64,000 nt of DNA from an uncultured Nocardioides sp. (GCF_947488025.1 NZ_CANKYS010000004.1:62001-126000); one strand, 5' to 3'. Numbered from the stretch's first letter, positions 1-10,168 are shown. Notes: a model not told the origin generated them from the letters alone. Numbers and translations are program-made.

Positions 1-100
1 GGACGTGCGGTGCGGGCTGACAGAGTGGGTGCATGTTGAGCACCCCACGACGTTCCTCTCCTCCGCTGCGCTCCCCCGACCAACGTCGCGGGGACCCCGC

Positions 101-997
101 ATGAGCACAGTTCTCGTCACCGGTGCCACCGGTTTCATCGGCCGCCGCCTGGTCCCCGCCCTCATCGAGGACGGCCACGACGTCCGTGCCATGACCCGGC
201 ACCCGGAGTCGTACGACGGCCCGGGTGAGCCGGTCGGCGCCGACGTGTCCGACCGCGCCTCGCTCGACGACGCACTGCGCGGCGTGGACGTCGCGATCTA
301 CCTCGTCCACTCCCTCGACGACCCCGACTTCGAGCGCAAGGACGCGCAGGCGGCCCGCAACGTCAGCGCCGCCGCGGCCGCCGCCGGCGTGAGGCAGATC
401 GTCTACATGGGCGGCCTGGGCGACGACGGGGACGACCTGTCCGCCCACCTCCGCTCGCGTCGCGAGGTCGAGCGGCTGCTCGGCGAGGACGGCGTACCCG
501 TCACGGTGCTGCGCGCGGCGATCGTCGTGGGCCACGGCGGGATCTCGTGGGAGATCACCCGCCAGCTGGTGAAGAACCTCCCGGCGATGGTCGTGCCCAA
601 GTGGGTCAACACGCGCACCCAGCCGATCGCGCTCGACGACGTGATCCGCTACCTCGCCGGCGTCGTCGACAACGAGCAGGCCCTCGGCCGGGTCTTCGAG
701 ATCGGCGGCACCGAGCAGCTGACCTACCTCGAGATGATGCGCGTCGCGGGCGAGCTCATCAACGGCCGCTCGATCCCGATCGTCACGGTCCCGGTGCTGA
801 CCCCGCGGCTGTCCTCGCGCTGGCTCGCGCTCGTGACCGACGTCGACGCCACGACCGGGCGCAACCTGATCGACTCGATGTCGCACGAGGTCGTCGTCAC
901 GGACACCTCGATCCGCGACGTCGTGCCCGGAGAGCCGCTGTCCTACCGCGAGTCCGTACGACGCGCGCTGGCCGAGCGGGCCGCCTCGGGGGCCTGA
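101..997 (+). CDS. NAD(P)-binding Rossmann protein (NmrA/extended-SDR-like)
   Basis: A 298-residue atypical short-chain dehydrogenase. The dinucleotide-binding glycine motif GATGFIG lies at residues 8-14, directly after the first beta strand, and a conserved YMGGLGDDG stretch follows the central Rossmann strands. Proteins of this type (NmrA/NDUFA9-like) bind NAD(P) and act as reductases or redox sensors; the substrate cannot be read from the sequence. I chose the ATG at 101 because it puts the Rossmann strand at the N-terminus; the frame stays open upstream, but that part has no family resemblance. It converges on the CPBP protease gene with 2 nt between them, so the two are separate transcripts. 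Bases 1-100 hold no gene I can support. Confidence 0.82.
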   Translation: MSTVLVTGATGFIGRRLVPALIEDGHDVRAMTRHPESYDGPGEPVGADVSDRASLDDALRGVDVAIYLVHSLDDPDFERKDAQAARNVSAAAAAAGVRQIVYMGGLGDDGDDLSAHLRSRREVERLLGEDGVPVTVLRAAIVVGHGGISWEITRQLVKNLPAMVVPKWVNTRTQPIALDDVIRYLAGVVDNEQALGRVFEIGGTEQLTYLEMMRVAGELINGRSIPIVTVPVLTPRLSSRWLALVTDVDATTGRNLIDSMSHEVVVTDTSIRDVVPGEPLSYRESVRRALAERAASGA

Positions 998-999
998 CC

Positions 1000-1683
1000 T
1001 CAGAACAGCAGCGGTAGCAGGAACAGCATCGACAGCGACCACGTGATGTGGGTCAGGATCGGCGCCAGCACGCCGCCGCTGGCCCGCCGCTCGAGGCCGC
1101 ACACCGCGCCCAGGACGATGGCGGCGAAGCCGAGCATGATGTTGCCGGTGGCGAGGGTGGCCACGACGTAGGCCAGCGTCGTCCACAGCACCGGGTGCCG
1201 TGGGATGGCGGCGTACATCGCGCCGCGGAAGAACAGCTCCTCGGCGATGCCGTTGAAGAAGGTGATGACCGCGAGCACGGCCAGCGAGCCCTCGTCGGCG
1301 TAAGCCAGGACGGAGCTCACGTAGTCGGCGAGCGGCTCGATCTCGCGCACCACGAGCGATCCGAGGACGAACACCCCGACGAGCAGCAGTCCCAGCAGGA
1401 TCGGCGCCACGACGGGCCGGATCAGGCCCTCCCCGTGCGCGATGCGGCCCAGGTGCAGCCGCCCGGACAGGAACGCGCCGGCCGCCCACACGCCGGCCAG
1501 CACGACCGCCGCGACGTAGAAGACGTTGCTGCCGGGCTCGAGGCGCAGTGACCAGCCGAGGACTGCCGCCCCGACCAGCACGACGATCGCCGCGACGACC
1601 TGGCGGCGGCGGAACGCGGCGGCGGTGTCGCGCTGGTCGCGCGGCACCACGTCCCACAGCGATCGCCGGATGAAGGTGCGCAT
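1000..1683 (-). CDS. CPBP family intramembrane metalloprotease
   Basis: A 227-residue polytopic membrane protein with about six hydrophobic segments. It carries the Abi/CAAX-protease (CPBP) signature EELFFRG around residue 148, whose paired glutamates and arginine form the catalytic site, and a second conserved histidine motif HITWS near the C-terminus. Characterised members cleave prenylated or small membrane peptides; the substrate here is unknown. The ATG at 1683 has a TAGGCT box at 1691-1696, 7 nt upstream, so it may be transcribed leaderlessly from its own promoter. That box overlaps the TAG stop of the LLM oxidoreductase gene just upstream on the same strand, so read-through co-transcription is also possible. 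Confidence 0.85.
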   Translation of the reverse strand: MRTFIRRSLWDVVPRDQRDTAAAFRRRQVVAAIVVLVGAAVLGWSLRLEPGSNVFYVAAVVLAGVWAAGAFLSGRLHLGRIAHGEGLIRPVVAPILLGLLLVGVFVLGSLVVREIEPLADYVSSVLAYADEGSLAVLAVITFFNGIAEELFFRGAMYAAIPRHPVLWTTLAYVVATLATGNIMLGFAAIVLGAVCGLERRASGGVLAPILTHITWSLSMLFLLPLLF

Positions 1684-1693
1684 GTGCGCCAGC

Positions 1694-2758
1694 CTAGGAG
1701 CCCGCCAACAGCGCGCGGACCCGCGGGATCACTTCCTCGCCGTAGAGGCGCACCGACTCCAGCCGCTGCTCGTGCGGGAGCGAGCCGACGGAGTACTTGA
1801 GCTGGAAGCGGGAGAGGCCCAGCGTCCGGACCGCCCAGGCGATCTTCTGGGCCACGGTCTCGGGCGAGCCGACGAAGAGCGCGCCCTGCGCGGAGGCGGC
1901 CTGCTCGAACTGGATGCGGGAGTACGGCGGCCAGCCGCGCTCGCGGCCGATGCGGGTGAAGACCTCGGCCTGGTGCGGGTAGAGCTGCTCGCGAGCCTCG
2001 TCGTCGGTGGCCGCGACGTGCCCCGGGGAGTGCATGCCGATCGGCAGCTCGGGGAGCTCCATCCGGCCGAGGGCCTCGCGGTAGAGGTCGGCGAACTGGA
2101 CGAAGCCCGCCGGCGACCCGCCGATGACCGCCAGCATGAGCGGCATGCCGTACTGCGCCGCACGCACCACCGACTGCGGGGTGCCGCCGACGCCGATCCA
2201 GGCGGGCAGGCGGCCGGCGGCGGTGGTCGGGTAGACCCGCTGGCCGGTCAGCGGGGGACGGACGCTGCCCTCCCACGACACGGGGCCCTCGGCCTGGAGC
2301 GCGGCGAAGAGGTCGAGCTTCTCGGCGAAGAGCCGGTCGTAGTCCGACAGCTCGAGCCCGAAGAGGCCGAACGACTCGACGAACGAGCCGCGGCCGAGCT
2401 GCACCTCGGCGCGACCGTCGCTGACCGCGTCGAGGGTGGCGAAGCGCTGGTAGACCCGGATCGGGTCGTCGGAGGACAGCACCGTCACTCCCGTGCCGAG
2501 CCGGATCCGCTCGGTCTGCCCCGCGATCGCCGCGAGCACGACGTCGGGTGCGGAGATGGCGTAGTCGGGGCGGTGGTGCTCGCCCAGGCCGAGGTAGTCG
2601 ACGCCCACCCGGTCCGCGAGCACGGCCTCCGCGACGACCTCGCGGAGGGTCTGCGGGTGGTTGCCGGGAGCGCCGTCGAGCGGAGCGTCGCCGAACGTGT
2701 CGAGCCCGAGCGTGGGGTGCTCGCGGGTGCCGAGCACGGAGAAGTCGAAGTCAGCCAT
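1694..2758 (-). CDS. LLM class flavin-dependent oxidoreductase
   Basis: A 354-residue luciferase-like monooxygenase of the bacterial luciferase (alkanal monooxygenase) alpha-chain family. Typical segments are visible: GLGEHHRPDY after the second barrel strand, LGTGVTVLSSDDP, and the late barrel motif around PAWIGVGGTPQS. Such enzymes use reduced FMN or F420; the substrate is not evident. The ATG at 2758 is preceded by CTGGAGGA about 10 nt upstream, and translation from there starts with the expected first barrel strand, so I rejected an in-frame start at 2869. The gene lies downstream of the helicase gene on the same strand, separated by a long inverted repeat. Confidence 0.85.
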   Translation of the reverse strand: MADFDFSVLGTREHPTLGLDTFGDAPLDGAPGNHPQTLREVVAEAVLADRVGVDYLGLGEHHRPDYAISAPDVVLAAIAGQTERIRLGTGVTVLSSDDPIRVYQRFATLDAVSDGRAEVQLGRGSFVESFGLFGLELSDYDRLFAEKLDLFAALQAEGPVSWEGSVRPPLTGQRVYPTTAAGRLPAWIGVGGTPQSVVRAAQYGMPLMLAVIGGSPAGFVQFADLYREALGRMELPELPIGMHSPGHVAATDDEAREQLYPHQAEVFTRIGRERGWPPYSRIQFEQAASAQGALFVGSPETVAQKIAWAVRTLGLSRFQLKYSVGSLPHEQRLESVRLYGEEVIPRVRALLAGS

Positions 2759-2834
2759 CGGTTCCAGTCCTCCAGGTTGGTTGAAGGGTGAACCATCGTT
2801 GCGGGCGCGACATTCCACGCCTTCGACGCGCCAC

Positions 2835-2918
2835 ACCGCTGGTCGAGGAGGTCGCGCAGCGACCGTCACGAGACCGGGTCTCGTGACAGGCGCCAGGGCG
2901 CCTTCCTCGACCAGCGGT
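2835..2918. repeat. Long nested inverted repeat (CCGCTGGTCGAGG family)
   Basis: The outer 15-bp arms, ACCGCTGGTCGAGGA at 2835-2849 and its exact complement at 2904-2918, enclose a second perfect palindrome with 11-bp arms, GTCACGAGACC at 2865-2875 and GGTCTCGTGAC at 2877-2887. It starts 25 nt after the helicase stop codon, between two genes on the minus strand, so it could act as a terminator or mRNA-stabilising hairpin. The outer core resembles the element at 52990-53032, which suggests a dispersed family. Confidence 0.75.
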
Positions 2919-2942
2919 GGTGAGGCTCAGGTGGGACGAGGG

Positions 2943-4442
2943 TCAGCGACCGCGGCTGAACGACGACGCGCTGTGCGCGCGGCCGCCAGCCGACTGCCCG
3001 GCAGACTGACCGCCGCCGCTGCGACGACGCCCGCCGCCCTGGCCGCCGCCCTGGCCGCCACCCTGGCCGCCGCCGCCGGAGCGACGCCGCTGGCCACCAC
3101 CGGTGGAGGACCCGCTGGGGGTCTCGCTGGTGTAGCTGGTCGGGTTGCCGCGACGCGACTGGCCGTTGGTCTGGCCCTGGCTGCGGGCGCGCTTGCGCTG
3201 GGCGTTCGCGCCGGTGGAGCGACGACCGCCGCCACCACCGCCGGTCGAGGCGGGCGCCTCGACGACGAGGCCGCCGGGGAGGCTGCGCACACCGGGAGCG
3301 AGCTGCTCGAGCATCGCGTGGCCGGGGCCGTTGACCTTGGTCGTGGTCGCCTTGATGCCGGCCTGACGGGTCAGGTCGCGCACGTCGCGCTGCTGCTCGT
3401 CGGTCATCAGGGTGATCACGGTGCCCTCGTTGCCGGCGCGAGCCGTACGGCCCGAGCGGTGCAGGTAGGCCTTGTGCTCGGTCGGCGGGTCGGCGTGGAT
3501 CACGAGCGCCACGTCGTCGACGTGGATCCCGCGGGCGGCGATGTCGGTCGCGACCAGGGTCGTGGCCTTGCCGGAGTGGAACATCTCCATGTTGCGCGTG
3601 CGCGCGTTCTGGCTGAGGTTGCCGTGCAGGTCGACCGACGGGACGCCGCTCTTGTTGAGCTGGCGGGCGAGCGCCTTGGCGCCGTGCTTGGTGCGGGTGA
3701 AGACCACCGTGCGGCCAGGCGCGCTGGCGAGGTCCACCAGGACCGGCACCCGCTGCTCGCGGCTGAGGTGGAGGACGTGGTGCTGCATGCTCGCGACCGG
3801 GGACTGCGCCGAGTCGGCCTCGTGCGTCTTGGGCTGGCTGAGGTAGCGCTTGACCAGGACGTCGATCGCCTTGTCGAGGGTCGCGGAGAACAGCATCCGC
3901 TGGCCCTGCTGGGGCGTCTTGTCCATGATCCGGCGCACGCCGGGCAGGAAGCCGAGGTCGGCCATGTGGTCGGCCTCGTCGAGGATGGTGACCTCGATGT
4001 TGGAGAGGTCGGCGTAGCCCTGGCCCATCAGGTCCTCGAGGCGACCGGGGCAGGCGATGACGATGTCGACGCCCTTCTTGAGCGCGGTGACCTGCGGGTT
4101 CTGGCCGACGCCGCCGTAGACGACGACGGTCGACAGGCCGGCGGCCTTGGCCAGCGGGAGGAGCGAGGCCTGGATCTGGCCGACGAGCTCGCGGGTCGGC
4201 GCGAGGATCAGCGCGCGCGGCTTGCGCGGCATCGCGGGCAGCTTGCTCGCGTCGAGGCGGGCGACCAGCGGCAGCAGGAAGGCGTACGTCTTGCCGGAGC
4301 CGGTGCGGCCGCGGCCGAGCACGTCGCGCCCGGCGAGGCTGTCGGGCAGCGTCGCGGCCTGGATGGGAGTGGGAGTGGTGATGCCCTGCTGCGTCAGGAT
4401 CTGCGCAAGCGAGGAGGGCACGCCGAGTTCGGCGAAGTTCAT
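2943..4442 (-). CDS. DEAD/DEAH box RNA helicase (RhlE-like)
   Basis: A 499-residue ATP-dependent RNA helicase. All core motifs are present in order: the Q motif (TTPTPIQ), Walker A (GRGRTGSGKT), PTREL, DEAD (ILDEADHMADLGF), SAT, the domain-2 motif VATDIAARGIHVDD, and HRSGRTARAG. The C-terminal 100 or so residues are a disordered basic tail rich in Gly, Arg, Ser and Gln, typical of actinobacterial RhlE proteins and probably used for RNA binding. The ATG at 4442 starts MNFAELG, the usual N-terminus of the family; the open frame upstream to 4718 is low-complexity and was rejected. Likely roles are ribosome assembly or cold-stress RNA remodelling. About 190 nt without a gene lie upstream (4443-4635) and may be a long 5' leader. 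Confidence 0.93.
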   Translation of the reverse strand: MNFAELGVPSSLAQILTQQGITTPTPIQAATLPDSLAGRDVLGRGRTGSGKTYAFLLPLVARLDASKLPAMPRKPRALILAPTRELVGQIQASLLPLAKAAGLSTVVVYGGVGQNPQVTALKKGVDIVIACPGRLEDLMGQGYADLSNIEVTILDEADHMADLGFLPGVRRIMDKTPQQGQRMLFSATLDKAIDVLVKRYLSQPKTHEADSAQSPVASMQHHVLHLSREQRVPVLVDLASAPGRTVVFTRTKHGAKALARQLNKSGVPSVDLHGNLSQNARTRNMEMFHSGKATTLVATDIAARGIHVDDVALVIHADPPTEHKAYLHRSGRTARAGNEGTVITLMTDEQQRDVRDLTRQAGIKATTTKVNGPGHAMLEQLAPGVRSLPGGLVVEAPASTGGGGGGRRSTGANAQRKRARSQGQTNGQSRRGNPTSYTSETPSGSSTGGGQRRRSGGGGQGGGQGGGQGGGRRRSGGGQSAGQSAGGRAHSASSFSRGR

Positions 4443-4635
4443 GTGAGTTGCTTTCGGTTGGCGTCTCGCCACCGTGAGCCGCTGGCCCGGGGGCGATGAG
4501 CGGCGTACGTGCCTCAGAAGTGAGGAAAGATCCCGAGGGACCTGCGTCCGGGGCAAGACCGGCCGGACGTCTGTGACCCCAACGCTAGTGGGACTGGTGG
4601 TGTTCGCGCGAATCCCTCGCCGTGTGGGGCGCGTC

Positions 4636-5463
4636 TCAGTCGCCCTCGCGCCGCCGCTCGAGCAGGACGGTGTCACGCCACACCCCGTCGAGCTGGGCGA
4701 TGCGTGTGCGGACGGCAAGGGTGCGGTAGCCGGCCGAGCGGTGCAGGGCCAGGCTGGCGCGGTTCTCCGGGAAGATCGAGGTCTGGAGCGTCCACAGGCC
4801 CGCCCGGTCGGCCTCCGTCACCTGCGTGAACAGCAGCGCCTTGCCGACCCCCCGGCCGCGGGCCGCCTCGGCGACGTAGACCGAGCTCTCGCCCACACCG
4901 GAGTAGCACTCCCGCGACGACACCGACGTGATCGCCGTCCAGCCGACCACCTGCCCGTCGAGCTCGGCGACCCACGACAGGTCAGGCAGCCAGCGCGCGC
5001 GCATCTGCTCGGCGGTGGGCACCTGGGTCTCGAAGGTGGCGTTGCGGGTCGCGAGCCCCTCCGCGTAGATGTCGAGGACCGCCGGAAGGTCGGCATCGAC
5101 CGTCGGGCGGGTGGTCACGTCGGTCGGCAGGTCCTCCGGGCAGCACGGCAGCGAGGACAGCGTGCCCATGACCACGTCGGCCGCGTGCGGGAGACCGGTG
5201 CAGCAGGCGACGTCGACCGAGACCATGCTCGAGGTGCCGACCTTGTCGACGACCACGAAGCCCACCTTCCTGAGCAGCTCGACGTGGTGGGAGCACGTGG
5301 ACTGGCTGATCCCGAGGGCAGCCGCGAGGTCGCCCACCCTCATGGTGCCCGCGCCCGAGGTGGACAGGGTGTGCAGCAGCCGCACCCGCGTGGGGTCGGC
5401 CAGCACGGAGAACCACTCCGCGTAGTGGTCTGCGTCGTCCCGGGTCAGCGCTTGCGCCGTCAT
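4636..5463 (-). CDS. ArsR regulator fused to GNAT N-acetyltransferase (ArsN-like)
   Basis: A 275-residue two-domain protein. Residues 1-95 are an ArsR/SmtB winged helix (LADPTRVRLLHTL; recognition helix ISQSTCSHHVELL). Vicinal cysteine pairs at 87-88 and 107-108 plus Cys57 could bind As(III). Residues 118-270 are a GNAT acetyltransferase resembling phosphinothricin/arsinothricin acetyltransferases (IYAEGLATRNATFET, ESSVYVAEAARGRGVGKAL, WRDTVLLERR). ArsN1 enzymes detoxify arsinothricin by acetylating its amine, so this may be a sensor and resistance enzyme in one chain; that role is inferred. I prefer ATG 5463 to 5487 because the operator palindromes begin at 5486. The gene is divergent from a flavoprotein-MFS pair. 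Confidence 0.85.
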   Translation of the reverse strand: MTAQALTRDDADHYAEWFSVLADPTRVRLLHTLSTSGAGTMRVGDLAAALGISQSTCSHHVELLRKVGFVVVDKVGTSSMVSVDVACCTGLPHAADVVMGTLSSLPCCPEDLPTDVTTRPTVDADLPAVLDIYAEGLATRNATFETQVPTAEQMRARWLPDLSWVAELDGQVVGWTAITSVSSRECYSGVGESSVYVAEAARGRGVGKALLFTQVTEADRAGLWTLQTSIFPENRASLALHRSAGYRTLAVRTRIAQLDGVWRDTVLLERRREGD

Positions 5464-5485
5464 GCGACGAGAATACCTTGCCTTC

Positions 5486-5528
5486 ATCGATATCGATCGA
5501 TACAGTCACTTCATCGACGTCCGTCGAT
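5486..5528. promoter_or_regulatory. ArsR-type operator region between divergent ars genes
   Basis: Two palindromes lie between the ArsR-GNAT gene and the flavoprotein: ATCGATATCGAT at 5486-5497 and ATCGACG-TC-CGTCGAT at 5513-5528 (7-bp arms, 2-nt spacer). This matches the organisation of ArsR binding sites, and a related palindrome of the same geometry occurs at 10153-10168. Binding by the local ArsR proteins is inferred. Confidence 0.65.
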
Positions 5529-5552
5529 ATGTGACCTGATCAGGAGACCGCC

Positions 5553-6901
<1,349 letters not shown>

Positions 6902-6905
<4 letters not shown>

Positions 6906-8116
6906 CGTACGCCGTGCAGCCCGGCGCCCTCGACGCGACCGGGCTGCGGCAGGTCGTCGCCGTGCTCAGCACGGTCCAGATCGTCTCGTGGGGCGTCCTC
7001 TACTACGCCTTCGCGGCCCTGCAGTCCTCCATCACCGCCGACACCGGCTGGTCGGGCGTGGCTGTCACGGGTGCGTTCTCGCTGTCCCAGTTCGTCGCGG
7101 GCGGCGCAGGCATCTGGGTCGGCCGGCACATCGACGCCGTCGGACCGCGGCGGGTGATGACGGCGGCGTCGCTCGTGGCCGTCCCCGGGGTGGGCGCCGT
7201 GGCGCTGGCACCCACCCTCGGCGTCTTCTACCTGGGCTGGGTCCTGGTCGGAGTCGCGATGGCCGGCGCGCTCTACCCGCCGGCCTTTGCCGCGCTGACT
7301 CGCTGGGCCGGAGCCCGTCGGGTCCGCGCGCTCACGACCCTCACCCTCGTCGCCGGACTGGCAAGCACCGTCTTCGCGCCGCTCGCCTCGGTCCTCGACG
7401 ACGCGCTCGGCTGGCGCCAGGCCTACCTGGTCCTCCTCGGCGGCCTCGTGGTCATCACCCTGCCGCTGCACTGGTGGGGGCTCGACCATCCGTGGCGCGC
7501 CGCCCACCACCCCGCCCATCACGTCGAGCGATCCGACACGGTCGCCGCCGTCTCCCGCAGCACCCCCTTCGTGCTCCTGGCCGCGGCGAACGCCCTCACC
7601 GCACTGGCGGTCTTCGCGGTGGTCATCAACCTGGTGCCCATGCTGGTCGAGGCCGGCATGAGCCGGAACCTCGCGGCGGTGGCCCTCGGGCTCGGCGGCG
7701 TCGGGCAGGTCCTGGGCCGCCTCGGCTACGCCCGGTTCGCCGCGACGACCTCCGTGACGTCCCGCGGCGTGATCGTGCTCGCCGGGGTCGCCCTCACCAC
7801 AGCAGCCCTGGCGCTCGCCCCCGCGTCGAGCGGCCTCCTGATCGGCATCGGGATGGCGCTCGGCCTGGCCCGGGGCGTCTACACCCTCGTGCAGGCCACC
7901 GCGGTCACCGACCGGTGGGGACCCGCGTCGTACGGCGCCCTCAACGGCATCCTGACCGCGCCGGCGTTGGTCGCCGGAGCGGCAGCGCCCTTCGCGGGCG
8001 CGATGCTGGCGGACCTGCTCGGCTCGTACGCCGATGCCTTCCTCGTGCTCGCAGGCCTCGCCGCGGTCGCCGCGGTGCTCATGGCGTACGCCACCCCGCG
8101 CGCGGCACGCGCCTGA
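6902..8116 (+). CDS. MFS transporter (ars-linked efflux candidate)
   Basis: A 404-residue protein with about 12 hydrophobic segments and the major-facilitator layout, including a loop 2-3 motif GRHIDAVGPRRVM. The GTG at 6902 overlaps the flavoprotein TGA stop (GTGA), a clear sign of translational coupling; an in-frame ATG further upstream lies inside the flavoprotein gene and was rejected. MFS pumps of ars operons, such as ArsK and ArsJ, export trivalent arsenicals or arsenate-sugar conjugates. Given its partner, this one may export the flavoprotein's product. That specificity is inference from context only. Its stop is 7 nt from the convergent arsC stop. Confidence 0.82.
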
Positions 8117-8123
8117 GCCCGGC

Positions 8124-8597
8124 TCAGGCCTCGGTCAGCACCGACGGGGGCAGCTCGATGTCGGGCACCAGCTCGACCAGCAGGTCGCGAACGCGGCCGT
8201 CGAGGTCGGCGATGATCGCGCGCACGGTGGCCTCGTCCTGCCCGCCGGGGTCGGCGACCGGCCAGTCGACGTAGCGCACACCGGGCACGTAGGGGCACTC
8301 CTCGCCGCAGCCGAGGGTGATGGCCATGGTGCTGGCGGCGACCGTCTCCCGGGTCAGGAGCGTGGGCCGCTCGCGGGACGTGTCGAGGCCGAGCTTCTCC
8401 AGCACGGCGGCGACCTCGGGGTGGATGTGGTCGCCGGGCTGGGTGCCGGCGGAGTGGGCGACGACCCGACCGCCCGCGTAGTGCTCGGTGAGCACCCGGC
8501 TGATCACGGAGCGACCGCCGTTGCGGACGCACGCGAAGACGACCTGCGGCGTGGTGTCGGCGGCGTCGCTGGTGGCGGATGGGGTGGTGCTGGTCAT
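8124..8597 (-). CDS. arsC: Arsenate reductase, low-molecular-weight phosphatase type (ArsC)
   Basis: A 157-residue arsenate reductase of the LMW tyrosine phosphatase fold. The P-loop CX5R is CVRNGGR (Cys23-Arg29), followed by the second cysteine motif GCGEECPYVPG (Cys97 and Cys101) and the general-acid loop DWPVADP (111-117). In actinobacteria this class reduces arsenate through mycothiol/mycoredoxin or thioredoxin. The P-loop CVRNGGR differs from the commoner CTANSGR seen in the second copy at 10192. Its ATG overlaps the acr3 stop codon by 4 nt, making it the last gene of an arsR-acr3-arsC operon on the minus strand. Confidence 0.9.
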   Translation of the reverse strand: MTSTTPSATSDAADTTPQVVFACVRNGGRSVISRVLTEHYAGGRVVAHSAGTQPGDHIHPEVAAVLEKLGLDTSRERPTLLTRETVAASTMAITLGCGEECPYVPGVRYVDWPVADPGGQDEATVRAIIADLDGRVRDLLVELVPDIELPPSVLTEA

Positions 8598-9718
8598 CGG
8601 GTGGCTCCTGGGTCGGGGACGGTGGGTGCGGGGCTCGGGGGGTCACGGAAGAACCGCCGAGCCCAGAGGCTGACGTAGACGAGGGCCACCAGTGCCGGGA
8701 CCTCGATCAGGGGACCGACCACGCCGGCCAGGGCCTGGCCGGAGGTCACGCCGAAGACACCGATGGCCACCGCGATGGCGAGCTCGAAGTTGTTGCCGGC
8801 GGCGGTGAACGAGACCGCGGTGGCGCGTGGGTAGTCGAATCCGAGGAGGTGGGTCAGCAGCATCGAGCCGCCCCACATCAGGACGAAGTAGGCCAGGAGC
8901 GGGACGGCGATGCGCGCCACGTCGAGCGGCTGGCTGGTGATGGTGTCGCCCTGCAGCGCGAACAGCAGGACGATCGTGAACAGCAGGCCGTAGAGGGCGG
9001 CGGGCCCGATCCGGGGCAGGAACGTCGACTCGTACCACTCCCTGCCCTTGGCCCGCTCCCCGAGCGTGCGGGTGAGGAAGCCGGCGAGCAACGGGATGCC
9101 GAGGAAGACGAGGACGGACTTCGCGATCCCCCACACCGAGACGTCGAGCGCCGTCTGCTCGAGACCGAGCCAGCCGGGCAGGACCTGGAGGTAGAAGTAG
9201 CCGAGGAAGGCGAACGCCAGGATCTGGAAGACGGCGTTGATGGCCACGAGGATCGCGGCGGCCTCCCGGTCACCGCAGGCGAGGTCGTTCCAGATCAGCA
9301 CCATCGCGATGCAGCGGGCGAGCCCCACGATGATGAGCCCGGTGCGGTAGTCCGGCAGGTCGGGCAGGAGGAGCCAGGCGAGGGCGAACATCAGCGCGGG
9401 CCCCACCACCCAGTTGAGGAGGATCGAGGCGCCGAGCATGCGCCGGTCGCTGGTGACGTGGCCCAGCTCGTCGTAGCGGACCTTGGCCAGGACCGGGTAC
9501 ATCATGACCAGCAGGCCGATCGCGATCGGCAGCGACACCGACCCGACCTCGACCGCGGCGAGCGCGTCGTCGAGCCCGTCGACCGTCCTTCCGAGGAGGA
9601 GCCCGACGGCCATCGCGACGCCGATCCACACCGGCAGGAACCGGTCGAGGGTCGAGAGCCGCTGGAGGACGGGGTCGGTCGCAGCGGCGGGTGCCGTCTC
9701 GCCGACGGTGTCACTCAT
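8594..9718 (-). CDS. acr3: ACR3 family arsenite efflux transporter
   Basis: A 374-residue inner-membrane protein with about ten transmembrane helices, close to the usual ACR3 length. The functionally essential ACR3 cysteine is visible in GLARCIAMVLIWNDLACGD (Cys136), and the late helix carries the conserved glutamate in AAGNNFELAIAVAIG (Glu312). ACR3 proteins expel arsenite using the proton-motive force. The ATG at 9718 overlaps the arsR stop (ATGA), and its own stop overlaps the arsC start the same way, so arsR, acr3 and arsC are translationally coupled. Arsenite produced by the two arsenate reductases is the expected substrate. Confidence 0.94.
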   Translation of the reverse strand: MSDTVGETAPAAATDPVLQRLSTLDRFLPVWIGVAMAVGLLLGRTVDGLDDALAAVEVGSVSLPIAIGLLVMMYPVLAKVRYDELGHVTSDRRMLGASILLNWVVGPALMFALAWLLLPDLPDYRTGLIIVGLARCIAMVLIWNDLACGDREAAAILVAINAVFQILAFAFLGYFYLQVLPGWLGLEQTALDVSVWGIAKSVLVFLGIPLLAGFLTRTLGERAKGREWYESTFLPRIGPAALYGLLFTIVLLFALQGDTITSQPLDVARIAVPLLAYFVLMWGGSMLLTHLLGFDYPRATAVSFTAAGNNFELAIAVAIGVFGVTSGQALAGVVGPLIEVPALVALVYVSLWARRFFRDPPSPAPTVPDPGATR

Positions 9719-10104
9719 GCGCCCGCCCCGGCCAGGGTCGGCGCCGCCGCTGCGGCGAAGAGGCTGCCGAGGGCGTGCATCGCCTCGGGGCGGGCGATGT
9801 AGTAGACCCACGTGCCGCGCTTCTTCCGGTGGAGGAGACCGGCGTCGTGCAGCACCTTGAGGTGGTGGCTGATGGTGGGCTGCGAGAGGTCGAAGTAGGG
9901 CAGCAGGTCGCACACGCACGCCTCGCCGCCCTCGTGGGACAGCACGAGTGACAGCAGTCGCAGTCGGGCGGGATCGGCGACCGCCTTGAGCATCGACGCC
10001 GCGCCGGCCGCCTGCTCGACCGTGATCGGCTCGCGGGCGAGGGGCACGCAGCACGCGAGCCCGTCGGCGGTGGAGGGGACGCAACGGTCCGGTGACTTCG
10101 ACAT
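9715..10104 (-). CDS. arsR: ArsR family arsenic-responsive repressor
   Basis: A 129-residue winged-helix repressor. The DNA-binding helix is LSQPTISHHLKVLHDAGLL. The metalloid site is suggested by EACVCDLL (Cys63, Cys65), the place of the classical ELCVCDL motif, plus an N-terminal cysteine cluster (Cys8, Cys18, Cys19) like that of corynebacterial ArsR proteins. I chose ATG 10104; an in-frame GTG further upstream at 10152 would run across the operator region. It heads the arsR-acr3-arsC operon and is divergent from the second arsC, so one intergenic operator probably controls both directions. Confidence 0.92.
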   Translation of the reverse strand: MSKSPDRCVPSTADGLACCVPLAREPITVEQAAGAASMLKAVADPARLRLLSLVLSHEGGEACVCDLLPYFDLSQPTISHHLKVLHDAGLLHRKKRGTWVYYIARPEAMHALGSLFAAAAAPTLAGAGA

Positions 10105-10152
10105 GTGTCTATGTTGACAGACGTCGATGCGGTGCGCCACCTTGGGAACCAC

Positions 10153-10168
10153 GACATCGACCGATGTC
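10153..10168. promoter_or_regulatory. Predicted ArsR operator between arsR and the second arsC
   Basis: GACATCG-AC-CGATGTC is a perfect inverted repeat with 7-bp arms and a 2-nt spacer, the same geometry as the site at 5513-5528. It lies 49 nt from the arsR start and 24 nt from the arsC start. A Shine-Dalgarno GGAGG follows at 10181-10185, 6 nt before the arsC ATG. Confidence 0.65.

Noticed and set aside
4443..4718. N-terminal extension of the DEAD-box helicase
   Set aside because: Low-complexity, Ser/Arg/Pro-rich; the family begins at MNFAELG (4442).
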